Shown: positions 58,853 to 64,000 of the stretch, piece by piece
Position numbering within the stretch: position 1 is the stretch's first letter
Layout: each line of letters begins with the position of its first letter
Assembly (NCBI GenBank): GCA_006176705.1
Contig: QRFJ01006436.1
Coordinates: forward strand, 88,046-152,045
Direction: 5' to 3'
DNA from: Cocos nucifera
Taxonomy: Eukaryota; Streptophyta; Magnoliopsida; Arecales; Arecaceae
Length of the DNA stretch: 64,000 nucleotides
Position numbers and translations under genes: made by a program
The notes under the pieces: generated by a model
Databases searched by the model: none
What the model was told of the DNA's origin: nothing
The model's input: only the letters and a program-made list of their open reading frames with translations

Positions 58853-61328
58853 TATTGAGAATTATGTCCCAAAATCAATTATCAGTCTATTGACGGTTGA
58901 GATATTTTATAATTATAATTAATTTGTTAACTAATAAAAATATTTTAGCATCTTTTTTTATCACAAGTTTATATCTTCTAATGAACTCCATTGTTGTGAT
59001 GAGGTCCTTAGGACTGTTTAGTTTCGATAAAGAAAAGATTTATCGATTAGTCCTTAAATTTATTCACGATCAAATGATAGGCTGTTAATTAGGACAACAG
59101 AGTCTATCGAGCATAGGTCGCTATATGTCATATAGGTTGGTTGTCCTCTTAACCAAGGAGTATGGAGATACTGGTATGCCATACAGATGAGATGTATAGG
59201 TACATCATCATTGAACGTAACCAACTTCAGAGCATTCTGCTATCGAGAATGTCTCTGATAGGATATAGGTATAAGTATTCCTTAGATCTGAGATCACCTT
59301 AGTGACTTGCAAGAAACTCACTGTGCTTTGGTACCAGACTAACTAAATTTTTAATTCGGTAATGAAAGGCTTCTGGGCACAGTTAAGTACTTGCGAAGTC
59401 GGAGTGTGATAAAGATGGAATAGACCACTCTAAGAGTTGGAGAAGAATGTATCACTGTATTTCGATATAGCAAAATCTTGGCCAGGATAATCCATTAGAT
59501 GGATTTGATAATTTGAAATACAATGTGGACAATCTAATTAGAGTTGACAGTTAAACTCTAAGGTGTCCTACAAGCATTGTAGTCAAGGGGATGAATTATA
59601 TGCAAACTATATCCGCATGGGTTCTAAGGATGGTGTTCTACACCTTCGACCTATCTGACCGTCGGGTATTATTGCTAGATGGTCACTTCGATTGATATAG
59701 AAATTTATTTCTATTCTACCAACTTAGATTCGGACCTATGAGGTCACATATATTAGAGCTTACGATTTGATCATATGATTGATCAATGATTAAGAATCGT
59801 TCTAGGGTTAAATAATCAATACGATTGATGTTTAACCTAGTGCAAGTGTTGTAGGAGGATCGATTAGCAATTGGATTACTAATTGACTTAATTTAATTAA
59901 GCCAATAGATTGAGATTAAGTCTAATTAAATATGATTTAATTAAATTTAGTTTGAGCTTGATTGGATCAAGTCTAATTAGTTTATTGGATAAGCCAAGTG
60001 CAAGGAAGAACTAGTCCTAGTCTAACTAGGACTCGGATTAACCCAATTTTCTAATTTGATTAGAAAATAAATTAAAATTAAATATAATTTAATCTAATTT
60101 AATTAAATCCTTAAATGGGTTAGGATTTTATTTAATTAGATTAATTTAATCTTGATTTTATTTAGTTAAAATATCTTATTTGACCAAGTCAAAATAGGAG
60201 TCCCAGTGTGACTAGGACTCCCTATCACTTATGCCACTTAATCCTCACGCCTTATGCCCTTTTTGTTTTATTTTTTATGTAAAAATTTTTCACTCCCATG
60301 GCTTCTCACATCCCTTTATCACCTTCTTTTCTCATAAGGCAATTTGTTGGAAGACCAAGTCAAAAGAGGAGTTAGTTTTGCTTAGGATTCTGTGAGATAG
60401 AATCCTTGTTAACCAAAACACCTTTCCTTGAGTGCCGCCCCCTCTTTTAATTAATTCTTCTCTTATTCCATGAAAATAATCTTCTTTTTTGTGCATCCTC
60501 TCTTATTGGTCCACGCCAATAATTGTGGAGGAGGCGCCCAACTTCTCATGTTTAGATATTCCTAGTCTAGAATTTTGATCTAACTTAGACTCTTCTTTTT
60601 CTCTATTTATTTGATGAATTTTATTCTAATTTTTTTATGAAATATAGAGCTTTAGGAGAGGTTTGGAGTGTACGAAAATCAGAAGAAGAAGATATTTGGG
60701 AGTAGGAGTTCCATAGGCACCAAACTAGGTATCTAGGTGAGAGAAAAGAGAAGAAGAAAATGATTTTCTTCTAGGGCTATTTTATTTTCAATCTCTCCTT
60801 TTTTTTTGAGTTTTTTCTGAGAGAATCTCAGATTATTAAACCCTCATCCTCCTTTTTATATTTTGGAGAATCTAAATTTCAAAAAAGAGAGCATCGGATC
60901 GACTGTCGAAGAAGAATTAGCACAGTACTAGCATGCTATACTGATTTTCTGCATCGAACTTCAGATCAGAGATTGTAGGCTAATATGGACAACTCCTAGA
61001 GGTTGGACATATGTGCGGCTCATGACTTCATCCTCAAGCCTGGATCAGTAAGTTAGAATATCTAACTTACTCAGATAATAGATATGATCTATAAACTTTA
61101 AACCTGCATTTGATGTAGTATAGATTTAGGTTGATTTAATCAACCTTTTACTTTCTTATTTGATTTTAATTTTTGATTTAATATCATGCCTTAATCATGT
61201 AATAAATCTGAGACCTAGGTGTTTATATATTTATTTAAATAAATATTTAATTTATTTAAGTCTTTTGCTGTAAGATCTTGAAAAAGTTTTTAAGATCTAC
61301 CTGTAAAATCCTAGATCAAGAACCTTCA
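58853..61328 (+). repeat. Second long Angela-like LTR (about 2.48 kb)
   Basis: It begins TATTGAGAATTATGTCCC, like the TGTTGGGAATAGTGTCCC start at 8126. It shares blocks such as CCTTAGGACTGTTTAG (59010) and GGTACATCATCATTGAACG (59200) with the other LTR. It ends CCTTCA at 61328, two bases before a primer site. It lacks the 31-bp tandem array, so it is a related but distinct family. The internal coding region lies beyond the window. Confidence 0.75.
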
Positions 61329-61330
61329 AT

Positions 61331-61344
61331 TGGTATCAGAGCAA
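61331..61344 (+). promoter_or_regulatory. Primer-binding site of the second Angela-like element
   Basis: TGGTATCAGAGCAA, a perfect copia site after the LTR. Confidence 0.85.
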
Positions 61345-61494
61345 GGTTGTTATTACATAATTTTTATACATGTTTAGATTATTTCTTAGATTAGATCTAA
61401 TTTATAATTTAATTATTAATTTTAAAATTTTTAAAAAAATAGATCTCACGAACTACCATAAGTTATCCTGCTGTAAGATTTATCCGGAGAGATT

Positions 61495-63636
61495 TTAAGA
61501 CATGAATATCATTATTAACTCACTAATGCTCCTACCTATAGGAGTCATCACGAGGATGGTGATTGATCGGAAGGTTGGTGTACAATTCGCTTTTCTTAGT
61601 AAGAAATGAGTCTTGAGTCTACGGTGTGGAGACATCGGAGCGAGAGTACAGGTACTCGTTAGAGAACAAGGGCAACTGAGCGTGGACACTCGAGTAGTTA
61701 TTAGGGAAGTCTACCTTCTCGTCAACGACTGACTCGATGCTGCAGTAGTGTGTCTGGTTCTTTGACCCTGAGATGCATCGACAGTTCACGTTAAGGGTGT
61801 TATAGTTTGACTACACCATTACTCGATCTCCTAGCCATATGGAACTCTGAGGTGTATGTTGGCTATAGATATGTTCATCATGTAGGAACTGGATGCATCA
61901 AGAATGGAATCTATCTACCTCGGTGGTAGAGGTAGTAAAGCCCTATGATGACATGAGAATCCAAGTCCAAAAATCCATGGCCATGGTAGAGTGAAATAAT
62001 AGAAGAGTTTCTATTTTAGATTTTCACATTGGACTCGAATCGAATGATTACATCATATGAACAGAGACTAGGGTTTGACGAGTTTCAACCTTAACACCTA
62101 AATCTGATCGGTGGCTCAAGATAAGAAGAACTTAATCACACAGGTAGCTGCAGCCAAGAGGTTCGCATTCAGCTCTGATGGGTTGCCACATATACTGCTA
62201 GGTGTCACTGGTGGATTTTGGGAGCAATTAGAAATGGATTTAGATGATCGAATCATTCTATGCTGTTCGAATTCAGAAGAGTTTGATCCAATCGAAAGGA
62301 GTTTTCGAATGATGGTCGATGATGAGATCATGACAATATCCCATTACCATACAGAACTGAACCTAACTGGGTCAACAAATAAGGGTTTGAAATCTGGTGA
62401 TCATCATTGAACTGATCTAGTTCAATTGATCTGAATGAGATTCAAATTAGGTTCAAGGAAATCGTGCTAGCAACTCGATTGAACCTAAGTTCTTCTTTTG
62501 CTATCATAAATAAGTTGTTCCTGTCTGAGCCAAAGGAGTTTGTGCTCAAACAGAGGCTTCATATGGTCTGACAGGAGGTTGTCCAAGTCAGAAAATTGTT
62601 TGTCTTATTTGGTAAGAACTACTAACAATTATTTGGTCACCTGCCATTTCTATTCTTTGACTTTTGGTCAAAAGTCTAACCTTTGACTTGTCAAACGTTG
62701 ACCGTTGACACTTTGACTTTTGAACCACATGTCATGCACTTTATTGGAGAGCTGGTGGGCCTGTCCCCCTGCCAGAACCTGGAAAGGAGAAGGGCGGCAC
62801 GCCACCCTAGGCGTGTTGCCAAAGTTGGAGGCGCCCTAGGAGTCCTTGTTGGACAAGGACTCCAATCTCCTTTTTTGGATTTCCAATTAAAGTTCCTTCT
62901 AAAGAACCAACTTTGACTAGTCTTAGCGCCTCTAAGGAGAAATCCAGGGGACTCTATTCCACCCATCAGATTTAGATCTGATTTCACAAAGGGTGTGGAT
63001 TGGTTGGGAAGAAAGAGGGAGTTGGATTCACAGCTAGTCTAAAAAAAGACCCTGTATCCAACTCAGATTGTATGAGATAGGAGATATGTGAGAATCAATA
63101 GTTTCCCTGCCCCAAGCTTCCTTTCCCTCATTCTCCCCCCATAGTCTTCTTTCCCCTTCTCTCCTGTCCACAAAGGAGTTTTGGACTTCGGTTTGGTTGA
63201 TTTAGGTCAAGAAAGGCGACAAAAAGTAAGAAGGCTGCGCGTGCAAAGGGATCGACCTGCTCATCTTCAAAAAGAGTTTTTGAAGATCCTTCAAATCAGA
63301 TTCAGATCTAATTTTTTGAAGGTGTGATAGAGAAGAAGAGGATCTCCAGATCCAACCCGAGTAGATACCGATAGAGGCCAGGCGCTTGCGTGGGAAGATC
63401 CAGAACTTCCCGCTGCAACAGGATCATCACAGGGGTAATAGGATTTACCCCAGATCGGGTAAAATTAAAATGTGATTTAATTTATCTTTTAATTTTAATT
63501 GTTATTAAAAATAATAAGAATCAGATCTAAAACATATCAAGATTTGATTGGGATCAAGAAAAAAAATTTTGAAATATATCTCTTGATCTGATCAGATCTG
63601 AATGAACCTGGACCGAGAAATCAGGATTTCCCTTCA
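61495..63636 (+). mobile_element. Left-truncated copy of the solo-LTR family
   Basis: It matches 39134-41231 through to the shared end (GATTTCCCTTCA at 63625-63636). The first 185 or so bases of the LTR are missing, and the join at 61494 shares TTTAAGACATG with the full copy. No primer site follows it. The TATA box and GC hairpin are degraded. Single-base indels are strikingly frequent relative to the other copy. It sits in the leader of the second Angela-like element. Confidence 0.8.
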
Positions 63637-64000
63637 GTTTATGCAATTGAAATAGTTTCAATAATAATCAATAATAAATTTTTTAGATCAAATCTAACAT
63701 ATTTATGAAGATTAAAATTAGATTAAAATATTTTTAATTAGATAATAAAATCTCTTAGATCTAATTTAAAATTTTATGATCAATATTTTAGATTAGCACA
63801 TACTAGAACAACCTATTTACTGTAAGGGATAAGCCTTACAGCAGGACAATCTTATGATAGTCCGTGCAATCTAAAATATTTTATTTTTAGAATCTAAAAT
63901 TATTTAAATCTTATTAAATTAATAAAATAAAATTAGATCAATCTAATAAATTTTATGATTAGAGTTGATCACACACTAGGACAACCTATTCACTGTAAAG
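63637..64000 (+). other. AT-rich leader sequence with a 172-bp-period direct repeat
   Basis: CACATACTAGAACAACCTAT (63799) recurs as CACACACTAGGACAACCTAT (63971), each followed by T(T/C)ACTGTAA. Part of it (63830-63871) is an inverted copy of 61447-61488. The repeat runs off the window edge. No gene is seen. Confidence 0.6.

Noticed and set aside
1..64000. CRISPR, rRNA and tRNA genes, bacterial operon features
   Set aside because: The regular repeats seen are minisatellites with degenerate units and no spacers. TGGTATCAGAGC sites are primer-binding sites, not tRNA genes. Nothing prokaryotic is present.

Overview
The window looks like intergenic, repeat-saturated nuclear DNA of a large-genome flowering plant. 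Supporting signs are several Ty1/copia LTR retrotransposons whose primer-binding sites match initiator-Met tRNA, a Sirevirus with its extra 3' ORF, a hAT transposon with GGCCCG-rich ends, a CACTA end, a TTA-flanked MITE and a LINE ORF1 with a DUF4283 domain. The flavour is monocot, possibly palm, but that is an impression and not proven. I find no intact host gene, tRNA, rRNA or CRISPR. Nearly every coding stretch is a decayed transposon protein with stops and frameshifts. Many lesions are of the G-to-A/C-to-T type (Trp, Gln and Arg to stop, Cys to Tyr in zinc knuckles), as expected of old, methylated repeats.

Layout. 1-226: end of a copia LTR plus primer site. 285-10540: degenerate Angela-like copia element with very long (about 2.4 kb) LTRs, the left one truncated. 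10541-12060: unassigned, with a possible gypsy-type polypurine tract and LTR start. 12061-12535 and 23262-23400: two halves of a minus-strand Ser/Pro-rich coding stretch, split by a 10.7-kb Sirevirus at 12536-23261 (gag, pol and an ORF3 resembling the putative plant transposon protein family). 24262-25075: GC-rich tandem repeats. 25254-25864: purine-rich minisatellite. 25915-27414: CACTA-type end with a roughly 440-bp-arm inverted repeat. 27415-33801: minus-strand Sirevirus deletion derivative that kept gag and ORF3 but lost pol and its 3' LTR. 35000-35281: Harbinger/Tourist-type MITE with TTA duplications.

35570-44905: a copia element with a perfect TAATT target duplication, carrying a 2.28-kb solo LTR (38949-41231, perfect TTATA duplication) inside its pol. 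45279-51140: a minus-strand non-autonomous LTR element with 17-bp and 32-bp minisatellites and an internal minus-strand copia gag relic. 52744-56199: hAT element with a broken transposase. 57850-58560: LINE ORF1 relic. 58853-64000: a second long Angela-like LTR with primer site, whose leader holds a truncated second copy of the solo-LTR family.

The genes do not form a host pathway; the organisation is nested transposition. Best leads for a second look are the Sirevirus ORF3 retained in a pol-less derivative, the GAGTCGACTC palindrome clusters that occur both in the Sirevirus LTRs and in the pol-ORF3 spacer, the in-frame rejoining of the Ser/Pro-rich ORF when the Sirevirus is removed, and the large hairpin in the CACTA-like element. 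All identifications come from reading the sequence and recalling protein families; no database search was run.
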